Of a stretch of DNA of 5,402 bases, positions 1 to 5,402 are shown one piece after another. The notes below the pieces were generated by a model, which had not been told where the DNA came from, did no database searches, and saw only the letters and a list, made by a program, of their open reading frames with translations. The stretch lies in contig CALIGP010000118.1 in the NCBI GenBank assembly GCA_938021455.1, forward strand, positions 1 to 5,402, in the 5' to 3' direction. The DNA is from an uncultured Lewinella sp. (GTDB lineage Bacteria; Bacteroidota; Bacteroidia; Chitinophagales; Saprospiraceae). Each line of letters opens with the position of its first letter. The first letter of the stretch is position 1. Both the position numbers and the translations under genes were made by a program.

Positions 1-405
1 AAGGTGTACAGACTCTTCCTTCTCCTTTCTGATCTTGCGACGCAGTAGGGCCTTAACCCGGCTAAGCAAAACGCGCGGGCGAATGGGCTTGGTGATGTAG
101 TCATCTCCTCCCGTGTCCAGGGCTGCGATCTGACTGTAATCTTCTTCTCTGGCGGTGAGAAAAGTGATCACCGTTTCATCAAAATCTGAATCAGATCGTA
201 ATTGACGACAGACCTCCACTCCATCCATAACGGGCATCATAATATCCAGAATGATGAGATCAGGGCCAAATTCTTTTGCCTTCCTGAGCCCATCCTCTCC
301 GTTGTTAGCGGTAGCGACCTCGTAGCCTTCTTTACGAAGGTTATATTCAAGTATTTCGAGAATATCGGGCTCGTCGTCAACCAGCAGTATTTTGGAAGGG
401 TTCAT
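1..405 (-). CDS. OmpR/PhoB-type response regulator, receiver domain (C-terminus beyond window)
   Basis: The reverse strand from an ATG at 405-403 reads 135 codons without a stop to the window edge. It begins MNPSKILLVDDEPDILEILE, a classic CheY-like receiver. Visible key residues are the acidic pair D10/D11, the phosphoacceptor D54 in LIILDIMMPVMDG, the switch threonine T84 in FLTAR, and K106 in the TKP motif. The receiver ends near residue 123 in the pattern RVKALLRRK, which in OmpR/PhoB-type regulators leads by linker into a winged-helix DNA-binding domain. That domain should occupy about 95 further residues outside this window. Phosphorylation at D54 by a sensor kinase is expected to control dimerisation and DNA binding in the cytoplasm. 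The gene is divergent from the SixA-type phosphatase, with a 95-bp spacer. No Shine-Dalgarno sequence precedes the ATG, as is usual in Bacteroidota. The receiver is certain; the output domain type is inferred. Confidence 0.93.
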   Translation of the reverse strand, partial: MNPSKILLVDDEPDILEILEYNLRKEGYEVATANNGEDGLRKAKEFGPDLIILDIMMPVMDGVEVCRQLRSDSDFDETVITFLTAREEDYSQIAALDTGGDDYITKPIRPRVLLSRVKALLRRKIRKEKEESVHL

Positions 406-435
406 GACAGGTAGTACTTTGAGATAAGGAAAGCA

Positions 436-443
436 CAAACTTA
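436..443 (-). promoter_or_regulatory. Candidate Bacteroidota -7 promoter element for the response regulator
   Basis: Read on the minus strand, these bases are TAAGTTTG, an exact match to the Bacteroidota sigma-ABfr -7 consensus TAnnTTTG. The box lies about 30 nt upstream of the response-regulator ATG, a sensible leader length. The matching -33 element (TTTG or TTG about 19-21 nt further upstream) is not convincing; the best that can be seen there is a GTTA/ACGA stretch. An 8-base pattern with two free positions occurs by chance often, so this is a candidate only. Confidence 0.35.
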
Positions 444-500
444 GGTGATAAAACGTGGGCTTTCGTTAACTCTATAATAAACCATTGTAAAACCAAATCG

Positions 501-998
501 TTGAAAACTGTCTACTTCATCCGACACGCCAAGTCCAGCTGGGACGACGCCACCCTGTCCGACCACGATCGTCCACTCAATGCCCGTGGTAAACGGGACG
601 CTCCGCGTATGGCCTTGCGCTTGCTGGAACTGGACAACAAACCAGACGGTATCATTACCTCTAGTGCTAAACGCGCGAAACAAACCGCCAAGGCTTTCCG
701 GGAAATTTTTGGCCTGAGCAAAGAAGTCGTTATCGTTCGCAAAGAGTTGTACCACGCCTGGCCGGATATGATTGAGCAGCAGGTCCGCCTACTGCCAAAA
801 AGCTGGAATACGGTGCTGGTCTTTGGTCACAATCCGGGCTTTACTGAGGTCGCCAACCAATTACAACACGACAGTTACATCGGGAATGTTCCTACCTGCG
901 GGATAACGGTTTCAACGATGGACATTGATAGCTGGGGCGAATTCCAACTCTCCGCCGCCAAGCGGGTCGCCTACCTTTATCCTAAACAGGTAAAGTAG
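501..998 (+). CDS. sixA: SixA-type phosphohistidine phosphatase (histidine phosphatase superfamily)
   Basis: This 165-residue protein has the compact size of the SixA branch of the histidine phosphatase (phosphoglycerate mutase-like) superfamily. The N-terminal RHAKSSWDD carries the catalytic R8-H9, where H9 would form the phospho-enzyme intermediate. R58 in SSAKRAKQTA and the second catalytic histidine H110 in FGHNPGFTE complete the phosphate pocket, and E82 in KELYHA is the likely acid. E. coli SixA removes phosphate from histidine-phosphotransfer (HPt) proteins such as the ArcB HPt domain; the target here is unknown. There is no signal peptide, so it should act in the cytoplasm. The start is TTG at 501: no in-frame ATG lies just upstream, and the conserved beta-strand VYFIRHA begins at residue 4, so little can be missing. 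It is divergent from a response regulator, which fits a phosphorelay role, although some family members act on small molecules or have unknown targets. Confidence 0.9.
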   Translation: MKTVYFIRHAKSSWDDATLSDHDRPLNARGKRDAPRMALRLLELDNKPDGIITSSAKRAKQTAKAFREIFGLSKEVVIVRKELYHAWPDMIEQQVRLLPKSWNTVLVFGHNPGFTEVANQLQHDSYIGNVPTCGITVSTMDIDSWGEFQLSAAKRVAYLYPKQVK

Positions 999-1057
999 GT
1001 ACCGGGTCGCCCCTTCTCAAGCCACTATTTAATCGCCCGCCCTGTCCTATCTATCCC

Positions 1058-1399
1058 ATGACTAGATTGATAACGCTCTTCGCCTTCCTACTAACCCTGG
1101 CTTCCTGTGCCCAATCAGGAGCCGGGGAGCCTCCGGTAAACATCCGGGAGCTTGCTCCATTAGTCGCTGATTTACAGTTAGCCGAAGCTATTTCTGCGGA
1201 AATCCCAGTACTGGTCCGAGACTCTATGCGACAGGTGTACTTTGATCGTACCCTGGCAGAAAACGGGACGTCACGTGCGGAGTTTGACAGTCTGTTGTGG
1301 ATTGTCCGTCAGGAACCTGCCTGGGTGGACAGCCTGTATACCCAGGTGGGAGAGATCCTTTCCAGGAGGCAGGTAGGTCGAGAAGGAAAGAAGGAATAA
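1058..1399 (+). CDS. Small putative lipoprotein, DUF4296-like
   Basis: This 113-residue protein begins with a basic and hydrophobic signal sequence, followed by the lipobox LASC with the acylated cysteine at C17. It is therefore predicted to be processed by signal peptidase II and anchored in the inner or outer membrane. The mature part is short and helical. The pattern of a first helix (LAPLVADLQLAEAIS), then VYFDRTLAENGTSRAEFDSLLWIVRQEP, then a last helix (LYTQVGEILSRR) matches my recollection of DUF4296, a lipoprotein family of unknown function common in Bacteroidota. No catalytic motif is visible. The gene starts 59 bp after the phosphatase stop with no evident terminator between them, so the two may be co-transcribed. 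No Shine-Dalgarno sequence precedes the ATG. The lipoprotein call is solid; the family assignment is by pattern only. Confidence 0.78.
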   Translation: MTRLITLFAFLLTLASCAQSGAGEPPVNIRELAPLVADLQLAEAISAEIPVLVRDSMRQVYFDRTLAENGTSRAEFDSLLWIVRQEPAWVDSLYTQVGEILSRRQVGREGKKE

Positions 1400-1454
1400 G
1401 TCCAGTCGGTGTGTGGGTAACCAAATCCACTAAATGGTGCCCCTCGACTACAAT

Positions 1455-1500
1455 TTCGCTTCGCGGCTGGCTTCGCCGGTCGACTCCCTACGGTCGCTCG
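1455..1500. repeat. GC-rich block of short direct repeats
   Basis: The block contrasts sharply with the AT-rich sequence on its right. It contains GCTTCGC twice (1458-1464 and 1470-1476, 12 bp apart) and CGGTCG twice (1477-1482 and 1491-1496, 14 bp apart). There is also a small CGGC/GCCG inverted repeat between them. It resembles the GC-rich dispersed intergenic repeats seen in several bacterial genomes, but a single copy cannot prove that. Confidence 0.45.
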
Positions 1501-1504
1501 ATTT

Positions 1505-1528
1505 TGGATTATAAACATGAATAATCCA
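1505..1528. repeat. Hairpin with 8-bp perfect stem
   Basis: TGGATTAT (1505-1512) and ATAATCCA (1521-1528) are perfect inverted repeats around an 8-nt loop. The stem is AT-rich and no T-run follows, so it is a poor intrinsic terminator. It sits between the GC-rich block and the larger structured element and may belong to the same composite repeat. Confidence 0.45.
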
Positions 1529-1543
1529 TTATCCTTCGTTGGG

Positions 1544-1654
1544 CTTCCCGTCTTACATGCCTGCCGGCGGCCTACTTTTGAAGGGCAAAAGTAGCAAAAC
1601 CCCTGGCCTGTGTCACTGGCTTATCGGCAGAACGGAGCAAGGTAAGACGGGAAG
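1544..1654. repeat. Nested inverted-repeat element (outer 13-bp stem, branched interior)
   Basis: The ends are perfect 13-bp inverted repeats, CTTCCCGTCTTAC (1544-1556) and its complement (1642-1654). Inside them a second pair, CTGCCG (1561-1566) with CGGCAG (1625-1630), nests in register. Inside that lie a hairpin with a perfect 9-bp stem, CTACTTTTG-aaggg-CAAAAGTAG (1572-1594), and a 15-bp imperfect palindrome GCCtGTGtCACtGGC (1606-1620). The whole can be drawn as a branched, cloverleaf-like fold. It could be a miniature transposable element with 13-bp terminal repeats, a dispersed palindromic repeat, or a structured RNA or mRNA leader. I see no obvious target-site duplication outside the ends. 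The pairings are seen directly; the function is unknown. Confidence 0.65.
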
Positions 1655-1877
1655 GTATAGGCCACTTTTCTGGTTAAAACACGGGGTTTCGCATTTTGAG
1701 CGTGTGTGGGGTTTGCCTAAACAGGTCAATTTTTAAAGCCACGTATAGGCGTGCCTGAGATAATACTTCCGAAGTTGCATGAAATCGTAGCGGACCATTC
1801 TTATACACACGTAGAGTCCCATTGCAGCTCCGTTCTCGGCCAATAGACATATCTTCGCGGAGTCTCTTCCACCAATC

Positions 1878-4430
1878 ATGGCCAACACCACTCCGAACCC
1901 CCAACTTCACCTCCATCAGGTCTCCTTTGACCTGATCAGTGAGGGGGTGCTCTGGATTGATAAAACAGGCCGGGTTGCCCATAGCAATGAAGCCGCGGCT
2001 CGCTTACTGGGGTACCCCCGTCGGGAGCTGGTTCACCTTTCCTATTTTGAGATCAATCCACACTTCAGCTTGATGGCATGGAGGAAATTCCGTAGTCGGT
2101 TGAAAGAAGTGGAAAATGACAGACTGGACACGGAATTCGTTAACGCCAGCGGACGCCTTTTCAGCGTCCGGGGCAAGTGTACTATTGATCGTTTTACGGG
2201 AGAAGATGATCTCTGCCTGATTATTTTCAATAGTACAGAGGCGGGGAAGCGGGATGCCGATTTGCTCGAAGCCCTACAGCAACACGGACAAATTGCCAGC
2301 TGGGAGTATAACCTTGCCAATGGCCAGGTATTCCTCGGGGCACCGGCACGGAAATGGTTAGGTTGGTCTTCAGAAAGAGAGTTTTACCCCATACAAGAGT
2401 TCCGTGAAAAGGTCGGGGAGGTTTTACCCGAAGCAGATCTTGAGCGATATCAACAACTACTCCAACGGGTACTTCGTTCCGGGCAATTTTTCGAGACCGA
2501 CCTCTCTATGACCACCGCTGGTGGGAAACAGGAAACGTTCTCTCTCCGCGGAGAATCGGTAGAGAACGAACTGGAAGTCTTCAAGATTTATGGCACCCTA
2601 TCTCCAGAAGCAACCCAATCGTCTCCAGCACCCTCAATGGGTAGTGAATCTACTTATCACTTTACCCTCGACAATAGCCATGAAGCGATTTATTGGTTTG
2701 ACCTCCAGGAGCAGCAGATATCTTTCGTCAATGCCCGGGCCAGTGAACGTAGTGGCTTTAGTCGTCAGGAACTCATTGGTCAAAAGCTCACAGATCTTTT
2801 TACCGAAGCAAGCCCGGGGATATTAGAACAGCTACCTCAGGAGGTTACTTCCAAGCAATATCTGGAACTGACGACCGGTATTCTGAGAAAAAATGCCCCC
2901 CCCTACCCTGCCCGACTCGCTTGCCACTTACATCAGAACGGAGACGCTGCCTCCTTGATCATCCTGGCACACGATACCAGCCGGGAGCAACAGGACAATG
3001 AACACCTGCAGCTTCACATTACAACATTGAACGCGCTACGGGAGTGGGTCATCTGGTTGGATGCAAAGAATAAAATTGTATTGATGAACGCCGCTGCCCG
3101 CCGAAAATTGGGTCGTAAGACCAGCCGCGACATCAACCAGGTTCCCATTTTAGAGCTCATGCCCGACCTGGTCATACCTCCACTATCCGATATCCGTCAA
3201 GAGCAACTGGACGGCAGGGTACGCCCGGACACGGAGTATCATTTCTCTGACCCCGGTGGAGCTGAACGGATTCTTCAGATTCGGTTTGCTCAGGTGGCAG
3301 CCGATACCCGCCTGTTTCTGAGTATCATTTGCCGGGATGTCACGGCTGAGTACAACAATAAACAGCGCCTTCGGCAGGCGAAACGGCGCGTGGATGAGCT
3401 CAGGCAGCAGCTGGAAAGTGAGAACGAAGTCTTAAAAGAACAGATCGAGACGGTTCATGCGGCCGGTCCTATCATTACTGTCTCTAAGAAATACCAGAAG
3501 GTCTTGGGCCAAATTGCTCAGGTAGCAGATACGGACGCGACGGTTTTGGTAACCGGTGAAACGGGAACCGGAAAAGAGCTCCTAGCCCACTCCATTCATA
3601 ACTTCAGTAATCGCAGCTCCCGGCAAATGATCAGTGTTAACTGCGCGGCATTGCCGGAAAACCTGATTGAAAGCGAGCTCTTCGGCCACGAACGCGGCGC
3701 CTTTACCGGAGCCTTCGCCCAGAAAAAGGGCAAGTTTGAACTTGCTCATGGGAGCACCATTTTCCTGGACGAAATTGGAGAACTCCCGCTAGACATGCAA
3801 GCAAAGTTGCTGCGGGCACTACAGGAAGGAGAAATTCAGCGCATTGGCTCAGCGGATGTCATCCGCGTAGACGTTCGGGTAGTAGCCGCCACTAATCGAA
3901 AGCTGGAGCAAATGATCAACAACGGTACTTTCCGGGAAGATCTCTATTACCGCCTCAACGTTTTCCCCATTCACAACCTCCCCCTGCGGGAACGACGGGA
4001 AGATATCCCGGTGCTCGTCAAGCACTTCGCCCGGCTCTACGCCGATAAGATGGGCCGCCTCATTAGCGACATCAACCAACGGGATCTGGCTCAGTTACAG
4101 GATTATGACTTCCCTGGCAACGTACGGGAGCTCATTAACCTCGTGGAAAGGGCCGTAATTACCTCCAGTACGACTACGCTTAATCTCGCGGGGAGCCTTC
4201 GTGTCCTCCGCCGCCCGGAAAGGGGCGAGGGGGGAAGCCTTAACCTCAGCGGAGATAAGTTGCTCACCTTCGAAGAGATGCAACGGCAGTACATCATTGA
4301 AGCCCTTAAACGTACGAAGGGCAAGGTGACCGGCCCCGGTGGGGCCGCCGAAAAACTCGACGTCAACGGCCGTACACTCATGAGCAAAATGAATAAGCTG
4401 GGCATTAACCGGAATGATTATACTAGTTAG
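1878..4430 (+). CDS. Sigma-54-dependent transcriptional activator with four PAS-like sensory regions
   Basis: This 850-residue cytoplasmic regulator is built from a sensory half and a FhlA-like activator half. Four PAS-like regions are recognisable at about residues 12-120, 135-240, 260-370 and 375-490; the second and fourth are more divergent. A coiled coil follows at about 490-528 (KRRVDELRQQLESENEVLKE). The AAA+ domain at about 530-765 is complete: Walker A GETGTGKE (560-567, K566), GAFTGA sigma-54 contact loop (607-612), Walker B IFLDE (D631/E632), sensor I AATNR (670-674), arginine residues R686 and R692, and sensor II GNVRE (R750). The C-terminus (about 800-845) is a Fis-type helix-turn-helix with the VTGPGGAAEKL signature. 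It should bind upstream activator sites and remodel sigma-54 RNA polymerase by ATP hydrolysis. There is no receiver domain, so control is probably by PAS ligand, redox state or partner. The first PAS starts right after the ATG at 1878, supporting that start. Confidence 0.95.
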   Translation: MANTTPNPQLHLHQVSFDLISEGVLWIDKTGRVAHSNEAAARLLGYPRRELVHLSYFEINPHFSLMAWRKFRSRLKEVENDRLDTEFVNASGRLFSVRGKCTIDRFTGEDDLCLIIFNSTEAGKRDADLLEALQQHGQIASWEYNLANGQVFLGAPARKWLGWSSEREFYPIQEFREKVGEVLPEADLERYQQLLQRVLRSGQFFETDLSMTTAGGKQETFSLRGESVENELEVFKIYGTLSPEATQSSPAPSMGSESTYHFTLDNSHEAIYWFDLQEQQISFVNARASERSGFSRQELIGQKLTDLFTEASPGILEQLPQEVTSKQYLELTTGILRKNAPPYPARLACHLHQNGDAASLIILAHDTSREQQDNEHLQLHITTLNALREWVIWLDAKNKIVLMNAAARRKLGRKTSRDINQVPILELMPDLVIPPLSDIRQEQLDGRVRPDTEYHFSDPGGAERILQIRFAQVAADTRLFLSIICRDVTAEYNNKQRLRQAKRRVDELRQQLESENEVLKEQIETVHAAGPIITVSKKYQKVLGQIAQVADTDATVLVTGETGTGKELLAHSIHNFSNRSSRQMISVNCAALPENLIESELFGHERGAFTGAFAQKKGKFELAHGSTIFLDEIGELPLDMQAKLLRALQEGEIQRIGSADVIRVDVRVVAATNRKLEQMINNGTFREDLYYRLNVFPIHNLPLRERREDIPVLVKHFARLYADKMGRLISDINQRDLAQLQDYDFPGNVRELINLVERAVITSSTTTLNLAGSLRVLRRPERGEGGSLNLSGDKLLTFEEMQRQYIIEALKRTKGKVTGPGGAAEKLDVNGRTLMSKMNKLGINRNDYTS
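2888..2903 (+). repeat. Adjacent homopolymer runs (A6, TG, C8) inside the activator gene
   Basis: Six A residues (2888-2893) and eight C residues (2896-2903) lie within 16 bp, encoding RKNAPP around residues 337-342 at the end of the third PAS region. A one-base slip in the C8 run would shift the frame before the AAA+ and DNA-binding domains and inactivate the regulator. The reading frame is intact in this sequence. Confidence 0.8.
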
Positions 4431-4446
4431 TTTTTATTAGTTTTTA
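4427..4446 (+). repeat. Two tandem copies of a 10-bp unit across the activator stop codon
   Basis: TTAGTTTTTA is repeated twice without a gap. The first copy includes the TAG stop of the activator gene (4428-4430) and the second lies in the 27-bp spacer before the TPR gene. The T-runs are not preceded by a GC-rich stem, so this is not an intrinsic terminator, and it leaves co-transcription of the two genes possible. Confidence 0.6.
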
Positions 4447-4457
4447 CACTACTCATT

Positions 4458-5402
4458 ATGAAACCCTTTTTGACTACCTTTTTCGTTCTCCTATTAAATG
4501 TACTTGTTGCGCAACAAGAAGTCTTTATCCCACCACTAGAGGCTGCAAACCTAGCCTTTGAAAAACAAGATTACAAAGCTGCGTTGAGGCTTTTCAATAT
4601 TGCCAAAGACAAACCAAGAGGTAGCTATAAAGACTGGATGAAGGCAGCAGCGGCAGCGGCAGCATTAGATAAACAAGGACGTTTTGGGGAGATGATATAC
4701 AAAGCCCTTCAGGACGATTATTTATCTACCATAGTTGTTTACGATACTTCTCGTTTTTTCGCAAATTACCAATCCGGCCCCTATCGACGAATAGTAGAAG
4801 CTGAATTCAAAAAATCATTATCCCCACAAAGCCCAATACCCAACCATATTCACCGTGGAATTAATTCATTCTACGTAATTGAAAACTATCATTACAAAGA
4901 CCTGGTATTTGCCGCGCAAAAAGCCATTAATCAAGCTAATTTCCCTCTCGCTTTCAGCCTGTACCGCAGGAGTCTTGCGTTATCGGAGAAAAGTCCTGTT
5001 AGTCTCCTTCGCGCAGCTATGGCAGCACTCAAAACTGGCCAACCGGAATGGGCAAAAGGATATATTAAAAAAGCCTTTCTTATTGCTCCTGCTGAAGCGA
5101 TTAATGTTTTGCGAACGGATGAAAAGCTATCGAACTATACTGGGGACAACAAATTCCATCGATTAATCAGTGCCGAAATAGTAAAACATTTCCCAGGTCT
5201 TGATCAAGTACTTACTTCGGAAATAGATGACATCTGGAATGACTACACAGAATATAGAAAACTATTCCCTAGCCAGTTATATCAGGTTAAAAATGCTTAC
5301 ACCTATTATTCCGAAGTTGCTGACCAGCAATTTCATGAACAGCAAGCTAAGCTTGATACCTTAAGCGTACGCCGGATCACTAATATTTTTGATGAAGCAG
5401 GT
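4458..5402 (+). CDS. Exported TPR-like repeat protein, possible DUF6624 start (3' end beyond window)
   Basis: From ATG 4458 the frame stays open for 315 codons to the window edge. Residues 1-18 form a typical signal peptide (MKPFLTTFFVLLLNVLVA, then QQ), probably cut by signal peptidase I because there is no lipobox cysteine. TPR-like helical pairs are visible at about 27-53 (ANLAFEKQDYKAALRLFNIA), 145-178 and 181-213. After each TPR block comes a similar tail, at about 78-116 (ending PYRRIVEAE) and 202-240 (ending KFHRLISAE), which suggests an internal duplication. Near the edge, ADQQ at 288-291 and LDTLSVRRITNIFDEAG recall the beginning of DUF6624, a Bacteroidota domain of unknown function; this is a tentative match. 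It starts 27 bp after the activator and may be in one transcript with it. Base composition is clearly more AT-rich than the activator gene. No enzyme motif is visible; the likely role is protein interaction in the periplasm or outside the cell. Confidence 0.85.
   Translation, partial: MKPFLTTFFVLLLNVLVAQQEVFIPPLEAANLAFEKQDYKAALRLFNIAKDKPRGSYKDWMKAAAAAAALDKQGRFGEMIYKALQDDYLSTIVVYDTSRFFANYQSGPYRRIVEAEFKKSLSPQSPIPNHIHRGINSFYVIENYHYKDLVFAAQKAINQANFPLAFSLYRRSLALSEKSPVSLLRAAMAALKTGQPEWAKGYIKKAFLIAPAEAINVLRTDEKLSNYTGDNKFHRLISAEIVKHFPGLDQVLTSEIDDIWNDYTEYRKLFPSQLYQVKNAYTYYSEVADQQFHEQQAKLDTLSVRRITNIFDEAG
4644..4664 (+). repeat. GCA/GCG trinucleotide run encoding seven alanines
   Basis: Seven consecutive GCA or GCG codons encode A63-A69 of the exported TPR protein. 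The run falls in the presumed helix after the first TPR unit, where alanine is structurally acceptable. Trinucleotide slippage here would change the length without breaking the frame. Confidence 0.75.

Larger units (their letters stand above)
1400..1877. other. 478-bp intergenic region with several repeat structures, no convincing gene
   Basis: No open frame here has a credible protein. The only plus-strand candidate, 65 codons at 1539-1736, lies wholly within inverted repeats. In order the region holds a GC-rich block of short direct repeats (1455-1500), an 8-bp stem hairpin (1505-1528), a nested inverted-repeat element (1544-1654), two copies of GGGGTTT (1683-1689 and 1708-1714), and a plainer stretch before the activator gene. 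That last stretch contains a small palindrome ACTTC-c-GAAGT at 1765-1775. No Shine-Dalgarno sequence precedes the ATG at 1878. I see no clear Bacteroidota -33/-7 pair and no sigma-54 -24/-12 site here. Confidence 0.7.

Noticed and set aside
473..478. TATAAT upstream of the phosphatase
   Set aside because: It matches the E. coli-type -10 box, but no -35 is present at the right distance, and Bacteroidota use a different -7 consensus. It lies in an AT-rich stretch.
1716..1726. CCTAAACAGGT, also present at 981-991 in the phosphatase gene
   Set aside because: An 11-base match between two places is expected a few times by chance in a window of this size.
1539..1736. 65-codon plus-strand open frame in the intergenic region
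   Set aside because: It lies almost entirely within the nested inverted repeats and has no recognisable domain or leader. Its frame is best explained as a by-product of the repeat.
1767..1778. TTCCGAAGTTGC shared with 5309-5320 in the TPR gene
   Set aside because: A single 12-base match is about what chance gives in 5.4 kb, and one copy is inside a coding sequence.
1765..1779. Possible sigma-54 promoter (TTGCA) before the activator gene
   Set aside because: The required GG about 12 bases upstream of the GC is missing, so there is no -24 element. Other GG/GC pairs in the region have 12-base rather than 10-base spacing.
1828..1862. CTCCG...CGGAG inverted repeat just upstream of the activator start
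   Set aside because: A 5-bp stem with a 25-base loop is too weak to support as a real structure.
1674..1982. 102-codon minus-strand open frame overlapping the start of the activator gene
   Set aside because: It overlaps the conserved first PAS region on the opposite strand and has no family resemblance; a shadow frame.
4103..4405. 100-codon minus-strand open frame under the activator C-terminus
   Set aside because: The plus strand here encodes the conserved sensor II region and the helix-turn-helix, so the antisense frame is a shadow.
4879..5166. 95-codon plus-strand open frame in a second frame of the TPR gene
   Set aside because: The overlapping frame from 4458 is open for 315 codons with a signal peptide and TPR-like pattern, so this shorter frame is a shadow.

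Overview
The window looks like chromosomal DNA from a member of the Bacteroidota, perhaps a moderate-GC lineage such as the Saprospiria/Lewinella group. Three things suggest this. Start codons lack a purine-rich Shine-Dalgarno sequence. A short lipoprotein resembles the Bacteroidota family DUF4296. The last gene looks like a TPR protein with the beginning of a DUF6624-like domain. The family and lineage assignments come from remembered family patterns, not from a search.

Layout. At the left edge, on the minus strand, is the N-terminal part of an OmpR/PhoB-type response regulator (1-405, running off the window). A 95-bp divergent spacer separates it from a plus-strand SixA-type histidine phosphatase (501-998, TTG start). 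A small putative lipoprotein follows 59 bp later (1058-1399). Next comes a 478-bp stretch without a convincing gene (1400-1877). It is not featureless: it holds a GC-rich block of short direct repeats, an 8-bp hairpin, and a 111-bp nested inverted-repeat element with a perfect 13-bp outer stem, a 6-bp middle stem and two inner palindromes. Then comes a large sigma-54 enhancer-binding protein of 850 residues (1878-4430): four PAS-like sensory regions, a coiled coil, a complete AAA+ domain with an intact GAFTGA loop, and a Fis-type helix-turn-helix. After only 27 bp, a secreted or periplasmic TPR-like protein starts (4458) and runs off the right edge. That gene is visibly richer in A+T than its neighbours.

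How the genes may work together. Three of the five genes concern signal transduction: a receiver protein, a phosphohistidine phosphatase and a PAS-driven sigma-54 activator. The divergent pair suggests a phosphorelay link, but no histidine kinase or HPt protein is visible. The sigma-54 activator has no receiver domain, so it probably senses a ligand, redox state or partner directly through its PAS modules. The exported TPR protein may be co-transcribed with it. No mobile element, CRISPR array, tRNA or rRNA is visible. The least explained signals are the structured intergenic element (1544-1654), the C8 tract inside the activator gene, and the internal duplication in the TPR protein.
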